Assembly (NCBI RefSeq): GCF_028389875.1
Contig: NC_084702.1
Span: 61,048,553-61,112,552 of the forward strand
From: Rhea pennata
Lineage: Eukaryota > Chordata > Aves > Rheiformes > Rheidae
Direction: 5' to 3'
Length of the DNA stretch: 64,000 nt
Shown: positions 13,101 to 22,014 of the stretch, one piece after another
Numbering within the stretch: the stretch's first letter is position 1
Layout of the letters: each line of letters opens with the position of its first letter
The notes under the pieces: generated by a model
Database searches by the model: none
What the model was told of the DNA's origin: nothing
The model's input: only the letters and a program-made list of their open reading frames with translations
Position numbers and translations under genes: made by a program

Positions 13101-16100
13101 ACTCAAGTTCGGTGCCTCAGTTTCTCTACTTCTCATGAGACTGCAACTGTGAAGAATTTTTAATTGTCTAGTAGTGAGCATATAGTTTACTCAAAGTCTG
13201 TTGGTCTTGTGCGTTTTCTGTAATATTGTTAAAATATGTTTCAGGTATTTTTTGTTCTGCGTAAGAAGAACAGCCAAGTTACATTCCTGCACGTCTTTCA
13301 TCACTCCATTATGCCATGGACCTGGTGGTTTGGAGTCAAATTTGCTGCAGGTAGTGGAATGACAATTTCAGCTGTACACATCTGTTAGCAAAAGTTTAAA
13401 AAGGGAAAAAGACAAAATTTATTTAAAGAGCAGAATTAAAAATCTTGTGAACATAAATGTTTTAAAATATAGATGTCTATAATTCTCATGTAACAGCTGA
13501 AATCAATGTACACTACAATTTTTAAATGGATGAACAGTACTCGTTATTTTTATTTGACAGCATTTTGTGCACCCTTGCTTTCTGCTAGGGGAAGAAGGCG
13601 CAGAGGAGAGAGACATGTATAAAACGAGCATTTTTACATGCAAATAAAAATGTGATTGCAAAATCAGAGGTGCTAGGGGAGGCAGTATGGGGCAGACACT
13701 CTGTTGAAACTTCATTAAAGATGTCTGTCTGTGAAAAGTAAGAATTGAATTGGAGGGGAGAAGTGTGTTCTCATTGTTCTTAGCATCCTTTGTTTTGCCT
13801 CCTTTAGAAGTTACTCAGGCTTTGTTTCAGTTGTTTTTACTGGCCTTGGATCACATAACTGGTGCTTATTTATAATACTCTGGCCTTCACAAACCTACTA
13901 AGATATTTTCTGGGACTTATTCATTATATAAGCTTAGGCTGTATCCATATTTGAATTGTGCTGAACTGAAATTTTCTGTCCACTTCTTCCTCTAGCTTAC
14001 TTTCACCTTCTCCTCCCTCTACTCTGAGTCTTTTAATTTATTCTTGCTTAAATCTTTCTAATCCCCTGACCCTACTCTCCAGTCTCTGAAGAGTAAAAAA
14101 GGGAGTGATCCTTGCATTTCATTTACTTACAGTGCATCTTTCTATGCTATAGTGTTAGTGTGTAACACTAATAAATATAGCATGCCATGAGAATATCCTG
14201 AGTGGGGAAATGCAGAATGCAGTCATTTAGTAGTATATTTGTAGGTGGTTGTTTGTGTGGGGGGAGTTTTTTTTTTTTTAGCATAAGCAAGAGTTTTCAC
14301 CAAGGAATAGGACTTTTATACATGTCTTTCTCAAATGTTCCTGTGTGACTGGTGCTTTAAATTAATGATGAAATTGTAAATAGTTTTCTCAATGTAGAGT
14401 TAAGTATGTTTTTAGATTTGCTAAGAATTCCCAGCAACTAATAGTCCCTCCTCTTCCACCTTGAAAAGTTTCCATTATAGGTGATTAACTTTCTGGCTTT
14501 TATCTGGACATCAGATCAGTATACCAGCTACAAGCTTCTGTTTAGCATCAGATTCAAATTTCACGTGTGATAATTTGACAAATACTTTCTGCAAAGTGTG
14601 CAAGATCTGTCTGTTTTGTCCTCTGATAGTGATATTCCCTCATATTCATGAAGAGCTGTGTGTTTCTAACCCTCTGTTGCTTATCTGTATGTTAATCTTC
14701 CCAAATATTATTCCATTTGATAATTTAAAATTGTTTCCTAGAATGTCAGTCCTGTTGATGTTTATCTGGTATTCAATTTCATCACTGTTTGTCCTTCCTT
14801 CTAAATAGAGGTATTATGGTCTCTACTGATGAAGCTTTGGAACCTGTTTTTAAAAAAACAATAGGTTTGTGAAAAGACACTGATTTCTCTCTAACTTGAT
14901 ATCAACAGGGAATTGTACATTGGTGCTTATGTATGGTGTTGCTTTTTGGAGCACATTTTTGTACTGTTTATTTTTTTTTTCCTGCTTTAATATTTTTTTT
15001 AATATCCACTATGCAAGCCAGAAAGTACGTATATTTGGATTGTAGGAACACTTCAGAATTATTTTCAGAAATACAAATAGCTAAATTTCAAAGATAGGTT
15101 GCAGTCACAGCTGAAGTGGTTGTGATTTATGAAGCTGGAAGGCTAGTATGTGTGAGCTACTACAATCACAAAATAAAATTTATTTTTAATTCGAATGATT
15201 CTTAATGGAAAATTGACTTTTGGTTACAAGAATTTCTCTTCAAGTGTCTGGCTTTCATGATTTTTTTTTTCCTGGTACTTAATATTTTCATGTTTGTAGT
15301 TCAGAAATACTTTCCTGCCTGTATATACCATTTATTGGATCATTTTTACCTATAATTTCTGTGTTCATTAAAATAAAATTACTTTTGGCAGGATCATCTA
15401 ATTCCACGATTGATCCATGTGAGAAGGAAACATTCCCATGTTCACTTTTTAAAATGTTTTTGTCTCACCAATTTCAGTTATGAGTTTGCCCCAAAGCAGG
15501 GGCTTACTTGGCCTTAAATTTCATTTCCTCTGTCAGTGTGATTTTTGAGATGGAGAATGGATTTGTAGGACTTTCACTTAGCTCGTGACTCTTCAAACTT
15601 AGTATCTGAAACTGTGATTCCTTCCCTGGAAATCTCTGAGAACTACAGCTTATTCTCTAGACCTGTGCAGAATTTGTGACACCTAGAAAAGAAGCATAAA
15701 GCAGGAGGAACAGTTACCACTAAATTCTCTGAGCATATTTTAATGAGAAAAAAAAAAGACACTAAAATTTCTTGGGTGTACTTAGATCAGTTAGGCTTTA
15801 TTGCTATTTTAGAAATGATTAGATAAGCTTTTACTGAAATGGGAAACTGCTGAGACTCTTCAGAATTGGTGTCAATTCTAAGGGCTAATCAAAGTCTGTA
15901 TGTCTGGAGTATGTCCTCCTCCCCCTACCCTCCAACAAAGTGCCAGGATCCCCAAGGTAGCTTTTTAAATACATGATGCAATAATGCTACTATATTTTGT
16001 TTTTCTACAGGTGGTTTAGGGACATTTCATGCTTTGTTAAACTGTATTGTACATGTCGTCATGTATACTTACTATGGAATCTGTTCTTTGGGACCAGCCT

Positions 16101-17563
16101 ATCATAAATATTTGTGGTGGAAAAAATACATGACAACTATACAACTTGTGAGTAATTTTCTGTTTGACTTGAACATCTCTCAGGAAGCTGTTTGTGACTA
16201 ATGCAGAGTTTATGCAGTAAATTTCTACTTTGCTTTAATTAGTTTCATACAAAATCTACTCAAATCTGCTGATTTCAGCATTTGCAATAATCCCTTAGAT
16301 TTACACACAAGAAGTTTTCAGTTATGCAGTATTTGGTGAATAAACTTACAAAACTTACTGCCTGTGTAAAAATGATTAGAATATAAGTTTTCACCAGGAA
16401 AACATACAAATAATTTATTAATGCACAGAATACACATGTCAATGTTAATGAGTAAAGCAAAAAACATGTCACCTTAAGTATTTCTTAAGAATTTCTTGTC
16501 CGTTCTTTCACAGAAGTTGATTGATTTTAAAGAATTTACTTCTCTTTACTTCTCTATAATTATTGCAAGAGCATTTTTTTCATTAACTGTTCTGCCAGCA
16601 GCAAATCACTTTGAAATGGTTACTACTCTGGCTACTTTTGCATGCCCTGCTGTTTTTAAAGTTGAATTCTCAAAACTCTGGTTCTGACTAAACTGTAAGT
16701 CTGGCCTGACCAAAGAGACTTTTGCTGATGGAGGAGGGAAAGGAACAGGGAGAAGTAATCATGGCTGTTAATTGCTTACACGAGCTCTGATGTTAACGGA
16801 AGAGTTCATGTAACTAAGGTAGCCTGAACAATTACAGCCTATCCAAAGTCGTCTTGTTCTGGTGGCACAACCTGTGTATTATCAACTTTTATGTGGAACT
16901 TTTTTCTTTAAAATTATTCATTAAATTGTTTATTGGGACCTACAGACCTTTGTGTAACATGACAGCGTGTCAGGTGGGGAGGAGGGAAACTTATGTTCAC
17001 CAGTCCTGCTGGCTGTTTTTCTGAAGGAGTTTCCCATTTGTCACTAGTCAGATGCGTCTGCATGTTTTTTGTTTCTTCTCTGATCTGGAAAGTGCATATT
17101 TCCTTTCTCCTAGTTAGGGCTTATCCATGCTGCTTGTAATACCTTTTCACTTTATCCCAGGACTTCCCTTTATTGTGTGAAAAGGTTTTTCAGTGGGGTA
17201 ATGTTTTGGGGGCGTGCTAATGTCCATCTCTGTAGCAGACAAAGCCTCTCCAACTTAGTTCTTTCTGTATGTGAGGTATGCTGAATATTTTTTGAACTTG
17301 TATAGTAAGTTTGTCTTGTATTTTAAAAATACTTATTTTTCCTTATCTATCTTCTCCAGGTCCAGTTTATTATGGTTACAGGCCATATAGGACAAATCTA
17401 CATTATGGATGATTGTCAGTACCAGTATCCAATTTTCATGTTTATTATTTGGCTATATGGCTCTACGTTTTTAGTCTTGTTTCTCCACTTCTGGTACCAT
17501 GCTTACACGAAGGGGCAAAGACTACCAAAGATGACTAGAAATGGGATCAGCAAAGATCAGTGA
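7100..17563 (+). CDS. ELOVL7: ELOVL7, very-long-chain fatty acid elongase 7 (whole coding span, 7 coding exons)
   Basis: The coding sequence joins 7100-7163, 8339-8529, 10726-10806, 11224-11280, 13245-13350, 16011-16147 and 17360-17563. This gives 840 nt and 279 residues, against 281 that I recall for human. All introns are GT-AG and all phases fit. ELOVL proteins are multi-pass ER membrane condensing enzymes that catalyse the first, rate-limiting step of very-long-chain fatty acid elongation, joining acyl-CoA to malonyl-CoA. ELOVL7 prefers C16-C20 saturated and some unsaturated substrates. Visible signatures are the N-terminus MAFSNLTSK, the family segment [14 protein letters not shown], the histidine box HVFHH at residues 147-151, and the second conserved histidine H181 in VHVVMY. 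The C-terminal tail is lysine-rich and ends KDQ. The ATG sits in a good Kozak context (A at -3, G at +4). The gene lies 4.4 kb upstream of DEPDC1B in the same orientation. Identification as ELOVL7 rather than ELOVL1 rests on remembered whole-length similarity. Confidence 0.96.
7164..8338 (+). other. ELOVL7 intron after coding exon 1
   Basis: GT-AG intron. The stretch 7800-8270 is less AT-rich than its surroundings, and I could not assign it to a repeat family. The 3' end is dominated by a T9-C-T27 tract (8287-8323). Confidence 0.9.
8287..8323. repeat. Long poly-T tract at an ELOVL7 splice acceptor
   Basis: T9, one C, then T27, ending 15 nt before the acceptor AG at 8337-8338. It forms part of an unusually long polypyrimidine tract for this exon. 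Confidence 0.95.
8339..8529 (+). CDS. ELOVL7: ELOVL7 coding exon 2
   Basis: Encodes residues 22-85, including the first membrane segment ([17 protein letters not shown]). The acceptor CCCCCAG follows an exceptionally long poly-T tract. The donor is GTAAGT at 8530. Completes codon 22 and ends in phase 0. Confidence 0.96.
8530..10725 (+). other. ELOVL7 intron after coding exon 2
   Basis: 2.2-kb GT-AG intron, AT-rich. I see no coding exon or recognisable repeat in it. Confidence 0.9.
10726..10806 (+). CDS. ELOVL7: ELOVL7 coding exon 3
   Basis: Encodes residues 86-112, with the family segment [19 protein letters not shown]. The acceptor is CCCCCAG and the donor GTAAGT at 10807. Phase 0 at both ends, 81 nt. 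Confidence 0.96.
10807..11223 (+). other. ELOVL7 intron after coding exon 3
   Basis: 417-nt GT-AG intron with nothing further recognised. Confidence 0.9.
11224..11280 (+). CDS. ELOVL7: ELOVL7 coding exon 4
   Basis: Encodes residues 113-131 ([19 protein letters not shown]), a 57-nt exon carrying the conserved ELOVL stretch KFIELLDT just before the catalytic region. The acceptor is TTCTTGCAG and the donor GTAAGT at 11281. Confidence 0.95.
11281..13244 (+). other. ELOVL7 intron after coding exon 4
   Basis: 2.0-kb GT-AG intron. It contains the first copy of the 249-bp direct repeat (12780-13028). A 130-codon open frame at 11311-11703 begins within the intron, shows no family similarity and is judged chance. 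Confidence 0.9.
12780..13028 (+). repeat. 249-bp direct repeat, copy 1
   Basis: Starts TGCTTATGTATGG and ends ACAATCACAAA. By eye it is identical over its full length, including homopolymer lengths, to 14924-15172. It does not resemble CR1 or the SINE in this window, and no other copy was noticed here. Confidence 0.93.
13245..13350 (+). CDS. ELOVL7: ELOVL7 coding exon 5 (HxxHH histidine box)
   Basis: Encodes residues 132-166 and the first base of codon 167. It holds the catalytic HVFHH box at residues 147-151, followed by [11 protein letters not shown]. The donor is GTAGTG at 13351. A 249-bp direct repeat lies on either side of this exon (12780-13028 and 14924-15172). Confidence 0.96.
13351..16010 (+). 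other. ELOVL7 intron after coding exon 5
   Basis: 2.7-kb GT-AG intron. It holds the second copy of the 249-bp direct repeat (14924-15172) and otherwise AT-rich sequence with short pyrimidine-rich patches. Confidence 0.9.
14924..15172 (+). repeat. 249-bp direct repeat, copy 2
   Basis: Same orientation and, by eye, same sequence as 12780-13028, offset by 2144 bp. The flanks differ immediately outside the repeat, apart from a short shared ACATT just upstream of both copies. Confidence 0.93.
16011..16147 (+). CDS. ELOVL7: ELOVL7 coding exon 6
   Basis: Completes codon 167 and encodes residues 168-212. It carries H181 within [10 protein letters not shown], the conserved second histidine reported as catalytic in the human enzyme. 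The acceptor is TTCTACAG and the donor GTGAGT at 16148. Confidence 0.95.
16148..17359 (+). other. ELOVL7 intron after coding exon 6
   Basis: 1.2-kb GT-AG intron with no further feature recognised. Confidence 0.9.
17360..17563 (+). CDS. ELOVL7: ELOVL7 coding exon 7 (stop codon)
   Basis: Encodes residues 213-279 and the TGA stop at 17561-17563. It contains the last membrane segments and the conserved [17 protein letters not shown] stretch. The cytosolic tail ends SKDQ. The acceptor is TTCTCCAG. Confidence 0.95.
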   Translation, partial: VQFIMVTGHIGQIYIMDDCQYQYPIFMFIIWLYGSTFLVLFLHFWYHAYTKGQRLPKMTRNGISKDQ

Positions 17564-19160
17564 AACAAACTCTTGTTTATAAAGATGTGTATATCTCAAA
17601 GTGAAACCCTGTACTACTTGACAATCAAGATATTTAGGTGCACATACTACACTGTGTATATTTTGTATGCTTTTTTCCAAAATAGAGCTTGTATTTTTAC
17701 CATAAGTTATTTGGGTTTCAGAATTTGGGGGATGGGAGGGAGGGGAACAACGTGGATCTCAGATTAAAAAAAAAAAAAAAGTTGTGTTTTTTTTTTCTTT
17801 TTTTTCCCCCAACAACTTGTTCATTTCTGTTCTGTTAGAAGTGACTGGATAGATGATCTCTATCTAGAAGATGCATGCAAATGCATATATTCATTGGGAA
17901 AATTAAAATGTATATGACAAGTACATAGTACTTTGAACACTGAGCAAAAATTACTTCAACTTGTTGTAGGTTGTTGAGAATGCCAATTGCATTTTATTAA
18001 AAGAGTGAAACTTTAATTGATACAGTTTATAGAATCTAAAGCTTACATTAATATTGTTAATACATATAAACGTTGTTTTATGTGTTTACCAACTATATTA
18101 CATTAAAGAATGGGATATATCTGAATCTGTCAAAGTATGATGTTTAATTTGATGACGATAGATTTCTTTCGATATACCCTCTTTTACTAAAATATCTTAA
18201 GACATTTCATGTAGGAAATTTATACTCATTTAAGCATTAGCCTAAGTGTAGGAAACATCTAATTTAAACATTATCCGAGCTGTGTTATTGTGTAATGATC
18301 AAAAAACCTACTAATATGTTCAACAAAGTATCAAAATGTTGTTATATTATTTAATGTGTCTACAGATATAGTTTGATCTTGGTAGGCTAGACTGTTTAAA
18401 GGGAAAAATCTTGTAATTCAGTAGCCAAAATCTTAGTTTTCCAATAACTTTAAGAAACAGAATTTGATTGAAGCCTAAATGTCAGCTAGTATGATTGTGC
18501 TGTGTTCTGTTTTCTCCCATTTCTCTTATCTATTGGAAAATATTCCTATAAAGTTTTTCTTTTATTGTTTGTTTTTTAACAACTCAAGGTTAAAGTTTTA
18601 TAGCTGCTCACTGGCACTAGGCAAAAAGATGCATGCCACTCCGTGAAGTACCGAGAGGGACAGGGGGGCCGGCAGTGGTCATAGGGCATGACTGCAGTCT
18701 GTACAGAATCAATCAACATGTTGTTTTCCATCAGTAGGCACATTGTTATGGTCACCCATGTACAGAAATTAAAGGACCTAGCTATATGTATGCAAGTTGC
18801 ACTTATACTGTATGTTTGTTACAGAACTACTGTATGCAACAGACCTATAAACAAGAAGTTTAAATTAACATGTATTTAAATGTACTGTTTTCTATTACGA
18901 TCACTGCTAACAGAAAAGAAGCTTGTGATTTTTGCTTTGTACTTGTTCAGATCTGTTTAACTTTCAAATACCTTAAACTTCCAAGGATTGCTTTCCTGTT
19001 GTACAATTCCAAGAAAGCAAATTTTGTTACTTGGATACTTTTATGAGAATACTGACAGTTACTGTGTTCTGTTAATGCTAAAAAGAATTTAAAATTTATC
19101 TTAGATGTGAGTTGCAAATGATTTCTTACAAAATTACATACGAGTCTCCTTTATAAAACA

Positions 19161-19166
19161 AATAAA
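19161..19166 (+). promoter_or_regulatory. Candidate ELOVL7 polyadenylation signal (proximal)
   Basis: Canonical AATAAA, 1.6 kb after the stop. Whether it is used is unknown. Confidence 0.4.
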
Positions 19167-19576
19167 AAGTAACTTATATTTTATCTTCTTAGTATTTAAT
19201 GCCTGCAGCTATCAACGGTTGTGGTGGATTGAAAGTTAGATCCCAGAAAGCACTTCGCTTGAGATGTATATTGCAGTCCCCTAATTTTTAGTTGCTTGAT
19301 CCTAGAATCCTCTGCGCTGAGTTTAGGCTCCCTGGCAGCGTGCAGAATCCAAAACAGCTAGGTTGCTGACTAGAGGCCACACCAGCTTTCAGTTGGAATT
19401 GTAATCACTGACTGTAAGTCTTGAATCCAGCCAGCCTCCAGCTTTTGTTTGTCAGCCCTTGGGTTCCAGGATGCCCAAGAACAGGCACCTATCACTGTTT
19501 ACTCAAATAGCTGGACAGAACTTGCCTTTATTTTTAAAGTTTGAGTGCTTCCCATTTTTCATATAAGAGTTTATTA

Positions 19577-19582
19577 AATAAA
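19577..19582 (+). promoter_or_regulatory. Candidate ELOVL7 polyadenylation signal (distal)
   Basis: Canonical AATAAA, 2.0 kb after the stop. It would define the longer 3' UTR. Confidence 0.4.
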
Positions 19583-19600
19583 CATTGAAGGAAGAAAAGA

Positions 19601-21480
19601 GGACAACTTGGTTCACAGCTTTCTTAAGCCTGAGGGTCCAAATATATGTGTCGGAAATAGAGGCCTCCTAGGGAAAGGCTGTAACTGTTAATCTATGGTG
19701 TGAGCTGGATGATGCTATTCTCTAGCTCTTCTGGAGGGCAGGTGGGCATTACTCCATACTCACTCTATACTCTTGCAGATAATTAGTGAGATGGTGGGGA
19801 AGGACCTGGTTCTGGTCTCTGATTTCACAATACAATACTCCTCTTCCCTCTGCAAGTAATACAAAATGCATAAATATGTGGGTCTCAGGACCAGCTGGAG
19901 GTTTTCTAAAAAGTAAGAGATACTGTGTCTCCATGCACATTTTGAAAGGAAAGCGTCCTTCAGCTGAGTGTGAGGGGCCAGGCTTGTTGTTGGTTTAGGA
20001 CCTAGATCAGCACCTAATTCTTCAAACTCAGCTGGGCTTAAGTGGGAGCTTGGACTATATGTGTTCAAAACTGAGTAGCTATGGCTAAGTGGCCATATGC
20101 TGGACTGTAACAAGCTAGGAAAAACTTCCCAATCTAGCAGGTACGTAATCACCGAGTGCCTGCAGAGCAGTTGCTTGAAATTAAGAAGTAATAAGCAGTA
20201 GAAGAAAGCAGAGATGTTCATCATTCAGCAGATTGTCAGCAAGGGCCACTCCAGGTTCATGTTACATAATTTCTTACTTGCACACTGGTTTAGTTTTTTG
20301 TATGTTATGAAGCCAACTGTCAGTCATTTTTGCTCTCTGCTGTTTTACTTAACCAAGAAATAGCAATACAAATAAAGGCAATATAGAATCATAAGGTTAG
20401 AAGGGACCTCTGGAGATCATCTAGTCCAACCCTCAGCATAGCCCCATATGGGGATTGAACCCATGACCTTGGCATTAGAAGGACCACGCTCTAACCAACT
20501 GAGCTAAACTTGTCCCCCTTCAATAGGTTTGTAAGTATTCTCTGCAAGATAAACAGTTAATATACAACAAGCATTTTATATTAAAAACTGTGTCATGCTG
20601 TCATGTTTGTTTGGCTGTAAAACAGAAACCTTACTTTAATTAATGATTTTCCCAAAATGTTTGGCTTTATTCTTGTAACAACTATTATAACATAGCTTGC
20701 TTTTCTGTTTAATACACTGACAAGTAGAAGCATTTGGAGGAAAAAAAAGCATTATTTCAGGGTGCTGTACGGATATATCTTGAGAGGCTGCATTTAGTGT
20801 AAGTGTTCTAGTGACAGCAATAAAAAATGTTACTAAACTCATTGTGGTACACACAATGCTGAAGCCTGTGAGAATCATACAGTCCTGATCTCAACAGTCA
20901 CATATCTTCCTGCATAAAATTATGTGTGCTACATGCTTAAATGTATCAAATTTCAGTTATCCTTGGAAAGGGGGGGTGCAATATAAAACAATATTATAGT
21001 GAATGTTTGCTGATAGTGAGAGGAAGCAGGTTGAAATGCTGCGTTTCATTAGCATTTCTCATCAGCCACGTTTATGTTGCCAGTTACTTCTTTATAATAG
21101 TCCTGAAAATAGACATTTTTCTTTCTGTGTGAATTAGTAATGAAAAGGACACATCATCAAAGTAATAACTAACCAGATAGAGCCTATATTGATGTCTGGA
21201 ATGGTTTTCAAGCGTAAGCCCGGGCACCTTTCCTGAGCCAGTTGCTGTTCAGCCGCGTGCTTGAGCCAGTAGGGAGAAGAACAAGTAGGTAACGTTCCGT
21301 TTAAAAATTAGGTAATGCATCTTCCAGGAAGCTAAAATGCCCCACTGAAGGACGTTATGAGAAGCGGGTATTAGGCTAGAGTGCCTACTAACCGTCGTTT
21401 CCCTCTCTAGCCAGCGTTCTACCTCAAGGTATTACCCCAGAAGCCTATCGGTGCTTTAGGGCCGTTGTGCGAGTTCTGCC
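19601..21480. other. Intergenic DNA between ELOVL7 and DEPDC1B
   Basis: Holds the tRNA-derived SINE (20383-20518) and otherwise no supported feature. A 154-codon minus-strand open frame at 19760-20224 lacks any recognisable domain and is judged chance. Confidence 0.7.
20383..20518 (-). mobile_element. tRNA-derived SINE with a CR1-like 3' tail
   Basis: Read on the minus strand, the element begins with a tRNA-like head (20518 down to about 20440). An RNA polymerase III A box, TAGCTCAGTTGG, lies at 20495-20506, and a B box, GGTTCAATCCC, at 20451-20461. The tail (about 20437-20383) reads GGTTGGACTAGATGATCT...GATTCTAT, the typical 3' end of CR1 LINEs, implying mobilisation by CR1 enzymes. The head most resembles tRNA-Ile (arm TAGCTCAGTTGGTTAGAGCG and CCAAGGTC), although the anticodon loop is altered. 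SINEs of this structure (TguSINE1 type) are, from memory, known from songbirds. No clear target-site duplication is visible, as expected for CR1-driven insertion. Confidence 0.85.
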
Positions 21481-21816
21481 GTTTTCCCCTGGGGACTGTA
21501 ACGAAAGGAGACGATGCTCCCGTCCCCGCCTGCCCTGCAGGACTCAAGTCGCATTTCCTTTGCCTCTTCCCATCCTAATGTTTCCGCCTTCTGCCCTCCC
21601 GCACACCGTGGTTCACCTGGGCCCAGCGGCCCTGCTCAGCTGAGGGAGGAGGAGGCGGCGGCTGCTCCTCGTCCCCGCCCCCCGGGGCCCGCGCGGCCGT
21701 TACCGGGGCTCCGGGCAGCCGTTACACACCACCCTCCGAGCGCCCCCTCCCCGCCCGGTGCGGCAGGGGGCGCGAAAGGCGTCGCACGCCGGGAGGCGGG
21801 GCGGCGGGCTCGTCCG

Positions 21817-21821
21817 CCAAT
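21817..21821 (+). promoter_or_regulatory. CCAAT box (NF-Y type), distal
   Basis: CCAAT on the coding strand within GCCAATCA, a good match to NF-Y sites. Confidence 0.55.
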
Positions 21822-21859
21822 CACGGGCGCAGCGGGCTCGTCACGTGCAGCGCGGCCGC

Positions 21860-21864
21860 CCAAT
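21860..21864 (+). promoter_or_regulatory. CCAAT box (NF-Y type), proximal
   Basis: CCCAATGG, 30 nt upstream of the CHR-like element and about 100 nt upstream of the ATG. Confidence 0.55.
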
Positions 21865-21893
21865 GGGGAAGGGCAGTGCCTCGCGGGCCGGGA

Positions 21894-21899
21894 TTCAAA
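21894..21899 (-). promoter_or_regulatory. CHR-like element (TTTGAA)
   Basis: TTTGAA on the minus strand, close to the expected transcription start. CHR elements downstream of CCAAT boxes bind DREAM/MuvB complexes in G2/M genes. DEPDC1B is known as a cell-cycle-regulated gene, which fits, but function is inferred from motif and position only. Confidence 0.45.
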
Positions 21900-21966
21900 C
21901 GGTCGGCGGGCGCGGCGCGCGCGTGGCGGCTGGTCTCCGTGGAGACGGCGCGGCCCGGCCGCGTCC

Positions 21967-22014
21967 ATGGAGCCGAGGCTGGTCGGTCCCGGGCCCTACC
22001 GCGCCACCCGGCTG
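21967..22014 (+). CDS. DEPDC1B: DEPDC1B exon 1 (start codon)
   Basis: Encodes residues 1-16 ([16 protein letters not shown]) inside the CpG island. The donor is GTGAGA at 22015. The same frame stays open upstream to an ATG at 21514, but similarity to known DEPDC1B starts only at 21967. Confidence 0.95.

Larger units (their letters stand above)
17564..19600 (+). other. ELOVL7: ELOVL7 probable 3' untranslated region
   Basis: AT-rich sequence after the stop codon with no supported coding frame. AATAAA signals occur at 19161-19166 and 19577-19582, either of which would give a roughly 1.6-2.0 kb 3' UTR. The extent is inferred from these motifs only. Confidence 0.55.

Noticed and set aside
19760..20224. 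154-codon minus-strand open frame
   Set aside because: No recognisable domain, no splice or promoter context, low-complexity hydrophobic start, and it lies in the ELOVL7-DEPDC1B spacer.
20440..20518. Possible functional tRNA gene on the minus strand
   Set aside because: The A and B boxes are present, but the acceptor stem does not pair well, the anticodon loop is odd, and it runs into a CR1 tail. It is a SINE head.
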